Source of the DNA: Dendrophyllia cribrosa
Taxonomy: Eukaryota; Cnidaria; Anthozoa; Scleractinia; Dendrophylliidae
Assembly: GCA_024195265.1 (NCBI GenBank)
Contig: JAJLRJ010000003.1
Coordinates: 26,140,438 to 26,204,437, forward strand
Direction of reading: 5' to 3'
Length of the DNA: 64,000 nucleotides
Shown here: positions 53,404-62,144 of the stretch, piece after piece
How positions within the stretch are numbered: position 1 is the first letter of the stretch
How the letters are laid out: each line of letters begins with the position of its first letter
Translations under genes and position numbers: made by a program
Notes under the pieces: model-generated
Told to the model about the DNA's origin: nothing
What the model saw: only the letters and a program-made list of their open reading frames with translations
The model's database searches: none

Positions 53404-54795
53404 ATGGCTGAAGGCGGATATGATATACCTGGTGAGAATGAGAATCCTTGGGAAGACTGGAACATAGACCACGATGATGACGACGATGACGTACAAGAAG
53501 TTGACACAACAACACCTTTTCAACCAGGTGCTGCATCCACCCCATATCATGGCGGTCAACAGCATGAAATGAATACAATGTCTCGCGAAGAAAGTGGGCT
53601 GCCAAGCACTTCTGCCACCGTCCCTCTGCTTGGAGAAATCATAGACGGAAATGAAAAAGCAGAGAGAATCGATAAAGCCATTGACTGGATCAAAAAGAAG
53701 TTTCCAAAAGTAAACATCGCGAAATTAGGCCCAATTGGTTTTGGCAAAAAAGCCTCAAATGATGGCAAAATAGTTTCCTTTGGGCCAAAGGGCGGCGAAT
53801 CTCTTATTTTCAAGCAAGATGGGAGCTTTCTTAAATCGTTCACAGACAAGTTCAAAACATCCCTTGGCCCAAGCGCTGAAGAGCTTGTCTCTGAAGACAA
53901 TGTATCATTAAGGGAAGAAAGACAAAGATTGAAGGAGGCAGAAAAACAACTGAAGGAGAATGAAAGGGCTGCTGTGGAACAACAACAAACAGCAAATGAG
54001 GTGCAAAACCTCAGAAACAGAATTGAGCAAACTCAAGCGAGGATTGACAATCTGGAGCAGGAACACGGTTCAAGCGTTGAAAATCAAGCCGAGATAGACC
54101 GCCTAAAACTGCTGGAAAAGAATCTTTAACGAGATCATAAAAACAAGGAAAAAGAATTAGGAGCCCTGCAAAAAATACAAAAACAACGAGACCAAGAACA
54201 GGCAAAGGTTGACAAATCCAGATCACGCCTTGCTGCAAAAGAGAAGGAAAGAAATGAACTTGAAGCAAGGCTAAACTCGACTAAACCCCTTGATGAGTTA
54301 AACGAAAGAGAAGCCGAGCTTGAACGGCAGAACGAGGAGGACAAGCGCGTGATAGAGGATGAGAACACTTCTCCCTCTGAAAGAGAAGCAGCGGAAGCCC
54401 GGGTTGCTGAGCGAGAAGAAGAGCTGGCAAGGCTCCGACCACAGGTTCAAGAAAGGGAACAAGCCCTGTCTTTGAGAGAGCGGGTTAGAGAAATCTTCAA
54501 GAAATACGGATGGACCCTGCAAGCGATTGTTCTGGCAGCTGGCATCACCATCAGCGCTGTTGTACTAGCCACCTTGAACGGCCTGGCAAGGGCCACCAAG
54601 GCTATTGGAAATGGGCTTAAAGAGCTTGGCAAAAAGGCAGCCAGCGCCTTGCCTGGCCTCATTGGCTCAATTGTGAGCTTCATCTTCAAAGCGGCTGGGT
54701 CGGTCATCTCCTTTCTGGGTGAACACGCATGGCTGCTCATCCTTGCCGTGGTGGCCTTCCTTGTTGAAAGGATCACCAAGCGTTCGAAGTCTTGA
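53404..54795 (+). pseudogene. Coiled-coil membrane protein, one in-frame stop
   Basis: One frame covers 463 codons and is interrupted only by TAA at 54127-54129 (codon 242). The start (MAEGGYDIPGENENPWED) has an acidic run DDDDDD. Residues ~180-360 form a long charged coiled coil rich in Glu, Lys, Arg and Gln. The C-terminus has two hydrophobic segments (LQAIVLAAGITISAVVL ~370-388; WLLILAVVAFLV ~443-455). The frame and composition match on both sides of the stop, so this is a single gene with a nonsense change, or one read through. It is probably a virion or membrane scaffold protein. Confidence 0.75.
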
Positions 54796-54799
54796 ACAC

Positions 54800-56635
54800 T
54801 TATCTTAACCAAACGAAAAGCCCTGCCAAAGAAAGCGCACCCACAGCAACGACTGCCTTGGAGACGTGATGCGGGTCGGGCTGTGGTGTGGGTGCGGGGG
54901 TTGGTGTTGGTGTTGTTGTGGATGGTGTGGGGGCTGGTTGTGGTGTGGGTGTGAGTTGTGGTGTGGGTGTGGGTGTGGCGAGGCCCTGTGCCTGTGTAGC
55001 CTGTTTATGTATCGGGTTTGATGGGTGGCTGTTTGGTGGATTGATCTTTGTTGGTCCACCGTCCATGTGGCGAAGGGAGGCTTTTTTTGTGCCCAGATTA
55101 ACACCACTGTTCACGCCCAGCTTCATCCCTTGCGTTGCCTCCTGTAGATTATTGTTATACCCGATCACGCTCTCTGTGTTGATAATCATGCGCGATGGCA
55201 TGAGCCAGCTTCCGGGTGCTGTCGCAAAGTCCAGGCGAACTTTCGTTGCTTGGATGGCAAGCTGGTAACGCTGTACGCTTGTTGCGATGTCGTTCAGGAT
55301 TATGGCCTCCTCTAGATGGGTGAGGAATACTCTCTGCGTTTCGAACGCCCGGCCTCCTCTTCCAATGATGCTGCTGCAGGTTTTGGCTTGTGAGCCAAGA
55401 ATGCAGTACACAAAGGCCTCGATTGATTGGTTCATACGCGTGAGCCCTGGCTGTGTTAGCCCCTGTGCGTAATTTGGCACAAAGTGCTCGAACTGGGTGT
55501 CCGCCCCTTGGTCGTTGCGAACGAAAGATATTCCATTGGCGCGAAAGTTGGGGTCTTTTCTGTCAGTGACGCGCTCATCATCGAACAGAGCTAGATCAGA
55601 GTCTGGATAGGTGTAATCGGTAGAGATGGGGCCCTCTCCAGTTACCCAAATGTAGACATTCCCAAGACCGTGGTTCTTACCGTATGTGTAACGGAAGTCA
55701 GAACTAGGGTCGATACCGAACTCTATGCAAATCTTCTTGTACGCGTCGATGTTGTACTTGTTGTCTTTCTGGTTAAATGGGGGGTCGTCTGGCAAAGCAC
55801 TCACGCTTTGTTCCCCACCCATCTGGTAGAGTATTCGCCTTGTTGTGAAATAAACGTGAAACCGGTAAAACGACCGGAGCTGTGGGGTTAGGGATAGACT
55901 GGAGTTCTTATCGAAGAGAATGTCACGCGAGATTCCACAGCCGGTTGTTGCACACCACAGGGCGAAGGAGAGTTGTTGCGGCCAAAAGCTCATATGAGGA
56001 CCACCCATCCACTTTCGGCCGTATTTGGCGGTTGTGAATGAAATCTGCGTGTCCCTGAAGATATTTCTGTATTTCGTTGTGAAATAATCAGTTGGCGTAA
56101 CATAAATCTTTTGCTCTTTGTCATTTAATATTGCGCCAATCATCATGTCTTTGTCTATTGCGGTGGAGAAAGCAACAGCCGGGATTGATAACATTTGTTG
56201 CCCCAACGATAACTGATAAGGGAAACCACCGTCATAGACAAGGCCAAGAGCGTCTCTTTCGGCGCCAGTCCAATCTTTGTGGGGCATTTCTGTAATAAGT
56301 GCCCATGAGCCAGGGCCCTCTTTGTAAAGCACTTCCCCCGTGGCTGTTTTGCGGTCGTCGCCAAAATCTACTTGCACTTCTAAGTGAGACATATCGGCGC
56401 GAGGGAAACGCTTTTTGAAGTCTGAGATCGCCTTGGCCTTGGCCGCGGCAGAGAGCTTGGCAGCCTCCGGCGAACTCAACCAAGCCATTTCAGGATCTGT
56501 GTGTGGCTTTGGCGCGACATGGGTATAGGCATTTGGAGGCGAATAAAAAGGGGGTGGGGGTCCGTAATTGTGGCCGCCGATGTTTATGCCAAGATTTGAA
56601 TTAGGATTAAATCCACCGGGGCGTCTGCCAAACAT
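54800..56635 (-). CDS. Large virion-type protein with C-terminal anchor
   Basis: The protein has 611 residues. It begins with a Gly/Pro/Asn-rich head (MFGRRPGGFNPN, GPPPPFYSPP), followed by a folded body of ~470 residues with blocks WMGGPHMSFWPQQLS, RSFYRFHVYFTTRRIL and RMNQSIEAFVYCILGSQ. A Thr-Pro repeat linker leads to a final membrane segment (AVVAVGALSLAGLFVWL). It is among the largest and best preserved genes of the element. A TATATATTTATAT motif lies just upstream. No known family was assigned. A membrane-anchored or vertex protein is possible, and a capsid role cannot be excluded. Confidence 0.75.
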   Translation of the reverse strand: MFGRRPGGFNPNSNLGINIGGHNYGPPPPFYSPPNAYTHVAPKPHTDPEMAWLSSPEAAKLSAAAKAKAISDFKKRFPRADMSHLEVQVDFGDDRKTATGEVLYKEGPGSWALITEMPHKDWTGAERDALGLVYDGGFPYQLSLGQQMLSIPAVAFSTAIDKDMMIGAILNDKEQKIYVTPTDYFTTKYRNIFRDTQISFTTAKYGRKWMGGPHMSFWPQQLSFALWCATTGCGISRDILFDKNSSLSLTPQLRSFYRFHVYFTTRRILYQMGGEQSVSALPDDPPFNQKDNKYNIDAYKKICIEFGIDPSSDFRYTYGKNHGLGNVYIWVTGEGPISTDYTYPDSDLALFDDERVTDRKDPNFRANGISFVRNDQGADTQFEHFVPNYAQGLTQPGLTRMNQSIEAFVYCILGSQAKTCSSIIGRGGRAFETQRVFLTHLEEAIILNDIATSVQRYQLAIQATKVRLDFATAPGSWLMPSRMIINTESVIGYNNNLQEATQGMKLGVNSGVNLGTKKASLRHMDGGPTKINPPNSHPSNPIHKQATQAQGLATPTPTPQLTPTPQPAPTPSTTTPTPTPAPTPQPDPHHVSKAVVAVGALSLAGLFVWLR

Positions 56636-56711
56636 GATTGTATATATTTATATTTAAAAATGTTTTCCTGTGTATATTTATGTTTTTCCAATAAACTTAC
56701 ATATACACACC

Positions 56712-57386
56712 ATGGTTGTGCTTACAGTTACCACAACTTCGAACCCCTACACTCTGTACTTTGATCACGTGATCCAGAATGCACACTTCATCCGCCTCCT
56801 GTCTGCCTCGTTTTACAATTCGTGGCATAACTTGGCAGAAAAAGTGAAAATAGCCGCAGTCGTTTCTGGTGATAACCCAAAGACTACCATCATTGACATT
56901 GGCCCTGGGTTTGTTACTCCTAATAGCCTTGCAGACATGATAAATGGTAAATTTAAAGAAAAGGGTATTGCTCTGCAGGCAAAACCATATGAACTTGGCG
57001 TTCTTTCTATTTTAAACCCAGGACAAAAATACATAATATGGGTTTCCCCAAATATCTCAAGATTGTTTCATATAGACATAAAAACATATCCTAATTTTAC
57101 CATAAAAGGTTTCAAACTTCCAGGCACATACTTTGTCTACTGCGATCTGCTTGACAAAGAACAGAACCTTCTCAATGGCAAACCTTCAAGCTTATTGGCT
57201 CGTTTTGATGTAACCGGAAAACCTTTTGAGAAGATAAATTACCAAGGGGCCCAACATGGCGTCTGGCATATTGTCGATTGCCTTGGTAAACATGTAAATG
57301 ACATCACACTGTCGATCAGAGATGAAAAGAGCAACCTCGTTGACTTCAAAGGCATGCCCTGGGAATTTGAAATTGAAATAAAATAA
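56712..57386 (+). CDS. Jelly-roll-like minor capsid candidate, paralog 1
   Basis: The protein has 224 residues starting MVVLTVTTTSNP after an ACATATACACACC motif; an earlier in-frame ATG lies before the motif. The strand-rich sequence has IRLLSASFYNSWHN near the start and YFVYCDLLDKEQNLLNGKPSS in the second half. It closes with ITLSIRDEKSNLVDFKG...FEIEIK. A closing 'strand-D-x-x-G-x-x-V/L-D-F-x-G-strand' is typical of penton-like minor capsid and related single jelly-roll proteins of this virus group. It is tandem with a paralog at 57410. Confidence 0.6.
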   Translation: MVVLTVTTTSNPYTLYFDHVIQNAHFIRLLSASFYNSWHNLAEKVKIAAVVSGDNPKTTIIDIGPGFVTPNSLADMINGKFKEKGIALQAKPYELGVLSILNPGQKYIIWVSPNISRLFHIDIKTYPNFTIKGFKLPGTYFVYCDLLDKEQNLLNGKPSSLLARFDVTGKPFEKINYQGAQHGVWHIVDCLGKHVNDITLSIRDEKSNLVDFKGMPWEFEIEIK

Positions 57387-57409
57387 ACTTATATATACTC
57401 GCATCTGTC

Positions 57410-58072
57410 ATGGTTGTGTTGACATTTGTCACGACTTCGAACCCTCACACGATCTATTTCGGCCACGCACTTCCGATGCCCAATTACATCCGGCTCCTGT
57501 CTGCCTCACTCACCAACTCGTGGTACAACTTGAAAGAAAGAGCGGTTATCTCAGCACCTAACAGTACTGGAAAGAATACTGAAGTGTTCTTAGTTCCAGG
57601 GTTTTACACAGTGGACAACTTTGTAAAAGATTTCCTTGAGATAAAAACGAATAGACCAGTTATTGATCTAACAGTTGATACACTCACAGCAGAAGGAATA
57701 ATGTTAATTAAAAGTCCCAATAATGTAACGTTTAGTAAAAATCTGACAGACTTTCTGGGTATAAGTGGTACACCGTTTTGGAGTGCAGTTGTCAAAGGGT
57801 TTACATCTCCAAGCACTTACTTTGTCCACTGCGACCTGGTTGACAAAGAACAGAACTTGCTAAATGGCAAACCTTCGAGTGTGTTGGCGCGCTTCGACAT
57901 TCGTGGGAAACCATTTGAAAAGATTCATTACCAACCAACACCACAGCATGTCTTGCGTGACACCTCGTCTGGCGAATTTGTTAACTCTATCACACTGTCT
58001 GTGCGGGATAAAGATGACAACCTATTTGACTTCAATGGTAGACCCTTAGAATTTGAAATCGAGATAAATTAA
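57410..58072 (+). CDS. Jelly-roll-like minor capsid candidate, paralog 2
   Basis: The protein has 220 residues and is clearly related to the previous gene over its whole length. It shares MVVLT, TSNPxTxYF, IRLLSAS, TYFVxCDLxDKEQNLLNGKPSS, ARFD, GKPFEKI and the closing FEIEI block. The middle third differs strongly. TTATATATACTC lies in the 23-bp gap between the two genes, so each has its own promoter motif. The pattern suggests tandem duplication followed by divergence of the exposed part, for example two penton or vertex variants. Confidence 0.6.
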   Translation: MVVLTFVTTSNPHTIYFGHALPMPNYIRLLSASLTNSWYNLKERAVISAPNSTGKNTEVFLVPGFYTVDNFVKDFLEIKTNRPVIDLTVDTLTAEGIMLIKSPNNVTFSKNLTDFLGISGTPFWSAVVKGFTSPSTYFVHCDLVDKEQNLLNGKPSSVLARFDIRGKPFEKIHYQPTPQHVLRDTSSGEFVNSITLSVRDKDDNLFDFNGRPLEFEIEIN

Positions 58073-58094
58073 AAATCATATATATACCCACGCC

Positions 58095-58781
58095 ATGAGT
58101 TCTGCCAATGTGCTACCATCGGCCCCCGAATACAGCCATACACAAAAGATATGCCCTGACCTTGGGATCACTCAAATTAATGCAGAAGACTTCCGGCTCA
58201 AAAAGATCTCTGACTTGCTTAAAGAGCTGTCTGACGAAGCCGAGCATTACAGACAAGTCGCAAAGAAATATAAACGAACCCAATCCTTAGTTCATTACTC
58301 GGCGGTTGGCCTTGGGTCGCTTTCTGTTGGGCTGTCATCAGGGGCCCTTGCAACTGCATTGACTGGGTTCGGAATTATTGCAAGTCCAGCACTTGCCGGC
58401 ATCGCGACCCTCTGTGGGCTGTCCTCTGTTGGCTTTACAGCTGCCAACAAGCGATTAGAGCGTAAAGTGACCAAACACGAGAATATCTACACACTGGCCC
58501 TGGCTAAACGCAACTCTGTCTATGAACTGGTCTCAAAGGCTCTGGAAGACAAAAGGATCAGTGATGCAGAATTCACCATAATTACTCGTGAGGTGGAAAA
58601 ATATCACGAACTCAAAGCTGCAATCAGGGATGGTGTTAAGGCTAAAAAAAACGTTGGCACTCAAACACAAGCGCCAGACCTCGAGAAACTCAAAAACGAA
58701 CTTCGCAAGGAAGTCAAACAAGAGTTTCAAAAAAAGATAAGTCTTCTCACCGCAGCATCCAAGTCCGATTTGAGAGATTAA
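58095..58781 (+). CDS. Membrane-hairpin protein with helical flanks
   Basis: The protein has 228 residues. A helical N-terminus (KKISDLLKELSDEAEHYRQ) leads to a ~50-residue Gly/Ala/Leu-rich hydrophobic hairpin at ~68-118 (SAVGLGSLSVGLSSG, GIIASPALAGIATL). Two helical segments and a charged coiled-coil tail with KLKNELRKEVKQEF follow. The ATG follows TATATATACCC. The layout suggests a membrane-embedded protein with cytoplasmic coiled coils. No family was recognised. Confidence 0.7.
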   Translation: MSSANVLPSAPEYSHTQKICPDLGITQINAEDFRLKKISDLLKELSDEAEHYRQVAKKYKRTQSLVHYSAVGLGSLSVGLSSGALATALTGFGIIASPALAGIATLCGLSSVGFTAANKRLERKVTKHENIYTLALAKRNSVYELVSKALEDKRISDAEFTIITREVEKYHELKAAIRDGVKAKKNVGTQTQAPDLEKLKNELRKEVKQEFQKKISLLTAASKSDLRD

Positions 58782-58859
58782 ATTCAGGTTTTAATCTCTA
58801 CATTTCTAAGGATAAATCATTTGTGCCCAATTGAATACATAACCCGGCTGTGTACAACC

Positions 58860-59132
58860 ATGGAGAAGTTCCCTAAACAACTGGCTGATGTTCGGTCCTT
58901 GGACACTAAAGGCGAATACAAAGCCAAACTCGATGAGCTTGATAAAGAATACAAATTTATCCTCCTGCGCTCACTCGAAAACTACACCAAGGAAATACGG
59001 CGTTCAAACCTGTCAGAACGCCTTCATATCATCAAGGAGTATCTTTCTCCCGAGACACAATACCCCCAACACTCACCTTTCACCCCTGTGAATGAAAGGA
59101 CAAAATTTGCCAAAACTGCAAAGGCAAATTAA
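58860..59132 (+). CDS. Small helical protein
   Basis: The protein has 90 residues and starts MEKFPKQLADVRSLD at an ATG in good context (ACCATGG). An earlier in-frame ATG at 58821 would add 13 unlikely residues. It is charged and helical. It ends 8 bp before the next gene, so the two may share a transcript. No TATATA motif was seen. The function is unknown. Confidence 0.6.
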   Translation: MEKFPKQLADVRSLDTKGEYKAKLDELDKEYKFILLRSLENYTKEIRRSNLSERLHIIKEYLSPETQYPQHSPFTPVNERTKFAKTAKAN

Positions 59133-59140
59133 ACCTCAGG

Positions 59141-59551
59141 ATGTTTTCATCAGAACTTTGCTGTGAGGACTGCGGGCTCTTAGAGCCTCTGGATGGTGTG
59201 ACCTTCGATTACAACGGGCTCTATGGTGGTGATTACACAATTACCAAAAAAAGAATGACCACCAAACACTACAACTTCAAAAGCTATCTCAACAAACATC
59301 TGAAAATTTGTGAACACCACGTCTGCTTGTCCAATGATGAAATATATCATGCAAATGAGACATTCAAATTCATCGAAGAATATCTGCCGAAAAGAATCTC
59401 CATGCCCTTTGTGGCCCACAAAATCTTGGATGCGATAAAAGGACCACAACGGCTTGTCAATCACTTCTTGCTGCAAGTCCCAGAAAAATCAATGTGGAAG
59501 CACGAACAAAGCTGGAAGATCATGCTTGAAAAGATGGGTCACGTTGAGTGA
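59141..59551 (+). CDS. Zinc-binding protein, possibly VLTF3-like
   Basis: The protein has 136 residues. A Cys-Cys-x2-Cys pair opens it (ELCCEDCG). The body runs YNFKSYLNKHLKICEHH, ISMPFVAHKILDAIKG and ends KSMWKHEQSWKIMLEKMGH. A loading-finger start followed by 'NHxxxxL' and a late 'W-x-H' is reminiscent of the VLTF3-like late transcription factors carried by large DNA viruses and some Polintons. The similarity is at pattern level and weak. If correct, it would drive the late promoters of the element. Confidence 0.45.
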   Translation: MFSSELCCEDCGLLEPLDGVTFDYNGLYGGDYTITKKRMTTKHYNFKSYLNKHLKICEHHVCLSNDEIYHANETFKFIEEYLPKRISMPFVAHKILDAIKGPQRLVNHFLLQVPEKSMWKHEQSWKIMLEKMGHVE

Positions 59552-59554
59552 GCA

Positions 59555-59836
59555 CTGCCAGGACAAATGGCTCTGTGCATGCCCAGGACCACTTCTGGCG
59601 AGAAGAGTTCTTAACATTTATCACATGTTTGTGAAGTAAATATATGGAAATAGCAATCGTGTTGCCAGTGATAATGATTTTTTATTGAACGGCATACAGA
59701 TTTCATCCTGCATTGATGAAGGGCCCTTGCAGCCAGGTCACGCTGGACTTCTCTTTCAGCCAATTCAAGGATGTAATCTTTGATCATGTCTGCCAAATAA
59801 TCCCAACGGGATTCACCAAAAGCCAGTTGCTTCATT
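59555..59836 (-). pseudogene. Shifted-frame continuation of the nuclease gene
   Basis: In a different frame from the preceding gene, about 80 codons remain open to 59611, with normal protein character (GESRWDYLADMIKDYILELAEREVQRDLAARAL). It has no good ATG of its own near its start. The overlap with the gene before it lies at an A6 run (about 59862), a common place for a one-base length change. It may be the true C-terminus of the YqaJ-type gene or a separate small ORF. Confidence 0.35.
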
Positions 59837-59839
59837 GGC

Positions 59840-60988
59840 TCAGTTGGGATATAGACTGGGGTATGTTTTTTCAATTGACTTCATTTTTGAGAATAAGAAG
59901 GCTTCCAACACTGCACTGTCATCACCCAAATTGTTTGGAACAGTTTTGATACGGACGGTTTGTTGGATGCTTTTCTCTTCAGAGCGTTCTGTTATCTTTT
60001 TTCGAAGGCTTGCCAAGCTGTTATGAAAACGCTCGACTGACGTTTGAATATTGCTCAAAAAGTTTGGTTGCTTTGGCGCCCAAATCTCAGTTATATCCAG
60101 GAGCTTCCAAGCGAACACAGCCACTGGTTTAGGGTCTTCTGAACCCGCTGAAAACACTTCTTGCATATGGGTGTAACGCAAAAACTCCTCATCTTCGTCC
60201 TGTTTTCTAAACAACATCCTTACAGCCCCATAACAACACCATATGTCCTTCTCAGCAATGGAAGACATAATTCTCTCAAATAATTGTTTTGATTTGAGTG
60301 AACCGACATCGATGATTGCCTTTTGATTTCTTGTTATCGTCCGTTTGCTAAATAAATAACAAACTCCCCACGCAAGTGTTGTGTCGCCCTTCGTTTTGAA
60401 CTTGTTTCCTCCGTTTAGAAACTAGTTGTGTGCCAGACTTGGTTCAAGCTGGTTTAAAGAGCACAATCTGAAATAACCGTCAACAAACAAGCCTTTGGAG
60501 ACCATGTCGCCACTCAAAGCAAGACCTGTTTGCATCTGATCGCTATAATAGCCAGGAATTCTGTTCATGGCTATTTTCCGTTTGAACGGACATTTAAACT
60601 CTAACAAGCTTAAGCCGTTATCTTTGTCTAGAAAATATCCATCTGGGCTGCAAGTGACCTTTCGATAAAGTGGATGATCTCTTGCTAGATTAAGAGAGAT
60701 GCTGTGGCCAAAAACGGAAACAGAATGTTTTTGTTCAAAATACTTGCGTATAATCGGCTCGAACAGATTGCCCCAAGCACAGGCCGCATTGTTGAGCATA
60801 TGTGTTGGTTGAATTTTCTTCATGAGCAAACTTTGCCGTGATTCAAACGGCGACGATCCTGTCAAGGCAGAAATCTCTGATGCCCCGATGGAGTTTTGTC
60901 TGGCTCTCACCCAATCGGCGCTCTTTTGTTTCAGACCAGTGCGCCTCGATTTGAGAAAGTTCATGAACGCTTGTGTTGCCGTCATCAT
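59840..60988 (-). pseudogene. YqaJ-type viral recombinase/exonuclease, one stop
   Basis: Phage and Polinton-like elements use this nuclease fold to process DNA ends. The N-terminal part carries the family blocks: SIGASEISALTG (~31-42), WGNLFEPIIRKYF, the metal-binding CSPDG, LLEFKCP and YYSDQMQTGLAL. A TAG at 60422-60424 ends the first 188 codons, but the same frame continues (NKFKTKGDTTLAWGVCYLF, then ERIMSSIAEKDIW) for another ~190 codons. So this is one gene with a nonsense change. GTATACC lies before the start. A possible frameshift at the far end adds further damage. Confidence 0.75.
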
Positions 60989-61017
60989 TGGTATACAAAG
61001 TCCATGCGTTTTTTCAA

Positions 61018-61440
61018 TTAGTGATAACCACTCAACTCTGTTTGAAACGTTGAAAGTGATGTCTTGCCTTCGATGAAATCAGAAACAAAGCTCAAATCTC
61101 GGATCCTGGGTAAGGGGTTGAGATCCTCCAGGCTTCTGTTTTCAAATGGCTCTTGTTTTTGTTCTTGCTCGTCAAGCCATGCATTCAGCTCATGCCGGCT
61201 GACATATGACTCGGTAAAAACATCTCGAACAACTCTTGGGGGTGCCGCCAAATCCACCTCATGTCTGATAAGAACTCGAGGGCAACCATTTTTTCTGTGT
61301 CTGTAAATCGTTGACAAAGACCTTCTTTGTCCGCAACCAAGACAAGTGATCTTTAGTCGATGTGCCATGATGTACGCAGTTGAGTGTTGTTGCATTTCCG
61401 CATTTACAATGAGGCACAAAAGGCTTCGTTCAATCGCCAT
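61018..61440 (-). CDS. Zinc-ribbon-like protein at the right end
   Basis: The protein has 140 residues. A CLGCGQRRSLSTIYRHRKNGC block near residues 34-54 gives two Cys pairs with a His-Arg-rich loop, resembling a small zinc finger. The rest is charged (LDEQEQKQEPFENRSLEDL). The ATG at 61440 follows TTTATATCGCG. A second in-frame ATG before the finger (61368) would give 116 residues. It may bind DNA near the element's end. No family was assigned. Confidence 0.55.
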   Translation of the reverse strand: MAIERSLLCLIVNAEMQQHSTAYIMAHRLKITCLGCGQRRSLSTIYRHRKNGCPRVLIRHEVDLAAPPRVVRDVFTESYVSRHELNAWLDEQEQKQEPFENRSLEDLNPLPRIRDLSFVSDFIEGKTSLSTFQTELSGYH

Positions 61441-61462
61441 CGCGATATAAACAAGTGTAGGG

Positions 61463-61747
61463 ATTTCTCCAATTGGCCATACTCAGCCAGACCGCCCTTT
61501 TGCGTTTTTACGCTCTGTGTGAAGAAGGACAAGCAACTCAGTAGATGGGTATGGCTAGTTTTCGGGACAACATTTTAAGGCCCCACAGACCCCTATGGAG
61601 CCTTAATTTAATGATTGACACCTCCACCCCCTGGGCCGACTGCCAGGAGGACCTGGGGGGTGGAGGTGTCAATCATTAAATTAAGGCTCCATAGGGGTCT
61701 GTGGGGCCTTAAAATGGGTGTCCCGAAACTAGCCATACCCATCTACT
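61463..61747 (-). repeat. Polinton right terminal inverted repeat with palindrome
   Basis: Mirror of 39372-39655 with a few single-base differences. The outer 208 bp (61540-61747) are again a palindrome. TGTTT follows at 61748-61752. Confidence 0.9.
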
Positions 61748-61863
61748 TGTTTATTTCGTCCTCTTTCAACACATTGCACTAATATTGGATTAAAAGAAAA
61801 TATGTCAAATGTTTGGTTCATTTGACCTTTAAATTTAGGACTATATAAGCAACCGAGAAGCTA

Positions 61864-62141
61864 CAATAGGCGACAAAAATAGTTTACACACTGTATAACA
61901 AAAACGGTTTTCGTGCCATATTTATCACTGTATCTTTCCATTCACTACACTCTGCTCCATTAACCCCCGTCCCCCCATCCAATGTTGTAGGATTGTAGCG
62001 ACAGACCTGACCAAACGATACACAACATTGTCTGGGGGGTGGGGGTTGGGAATAAGGGGGGGGGGGGGGGCTGAAATGCCTCTCGTCCCGAAGAAAATGG
62101 GGTTCAAAATGACAATGTGTCAACAATATTGTCGCCTATTG
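61864..62141. mobile_element. TA-flanked MITE related to the composite's end units
   Basis: The ends ACAATAGGCGACA / its complement, preceded and followed by TA (61862-61863 and 62142-62143), bound 278 bp. Inside are CCCCCC..CAATGTTG and CAACATTG..GGGGGG, the same inner inverted pair as in the 182-bp units of the composite element. It is read as a related Tc1/mariner-type MITE. A G-run at 62055-62070 is part of it. Confidence 0.65.
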
Positions 62142-62144
62142 TAG

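Larger units (their letters stand above)
39372..61747. mobile_element. Polinton/Maverick (adintovirus-like) element
   Basis: The 22.4-kb unit has inverted ends (39372-39655 and 61463-61747). TGTTT lies directly outside each end (39367-39371 and 61748-61752); it can be read as six-base TGTTTA if one end base is shared. Polintons make six-base duplications. The gene set is diagnostic: protein-primed PolB, rve integrase, packaging ATPase and jelly-roll capsid candidates. Without the nested 4.3-kb insert it is about 18 kb, normal for the family. Most frames are intact, so the insertion is young. Such elements are endogenous relatives of adintoviruses and may form virions. Confidence 0.93.

Noticed and set aside
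54800..56635. The 611-residue protein as the major capsid protein
   Set aside because: Size would fit, but its second half looks helical and it ends in a membrane anchor. The 416-residue protein next to the ATPase shows more jelly-roll-like strands. Left open, not excluded.
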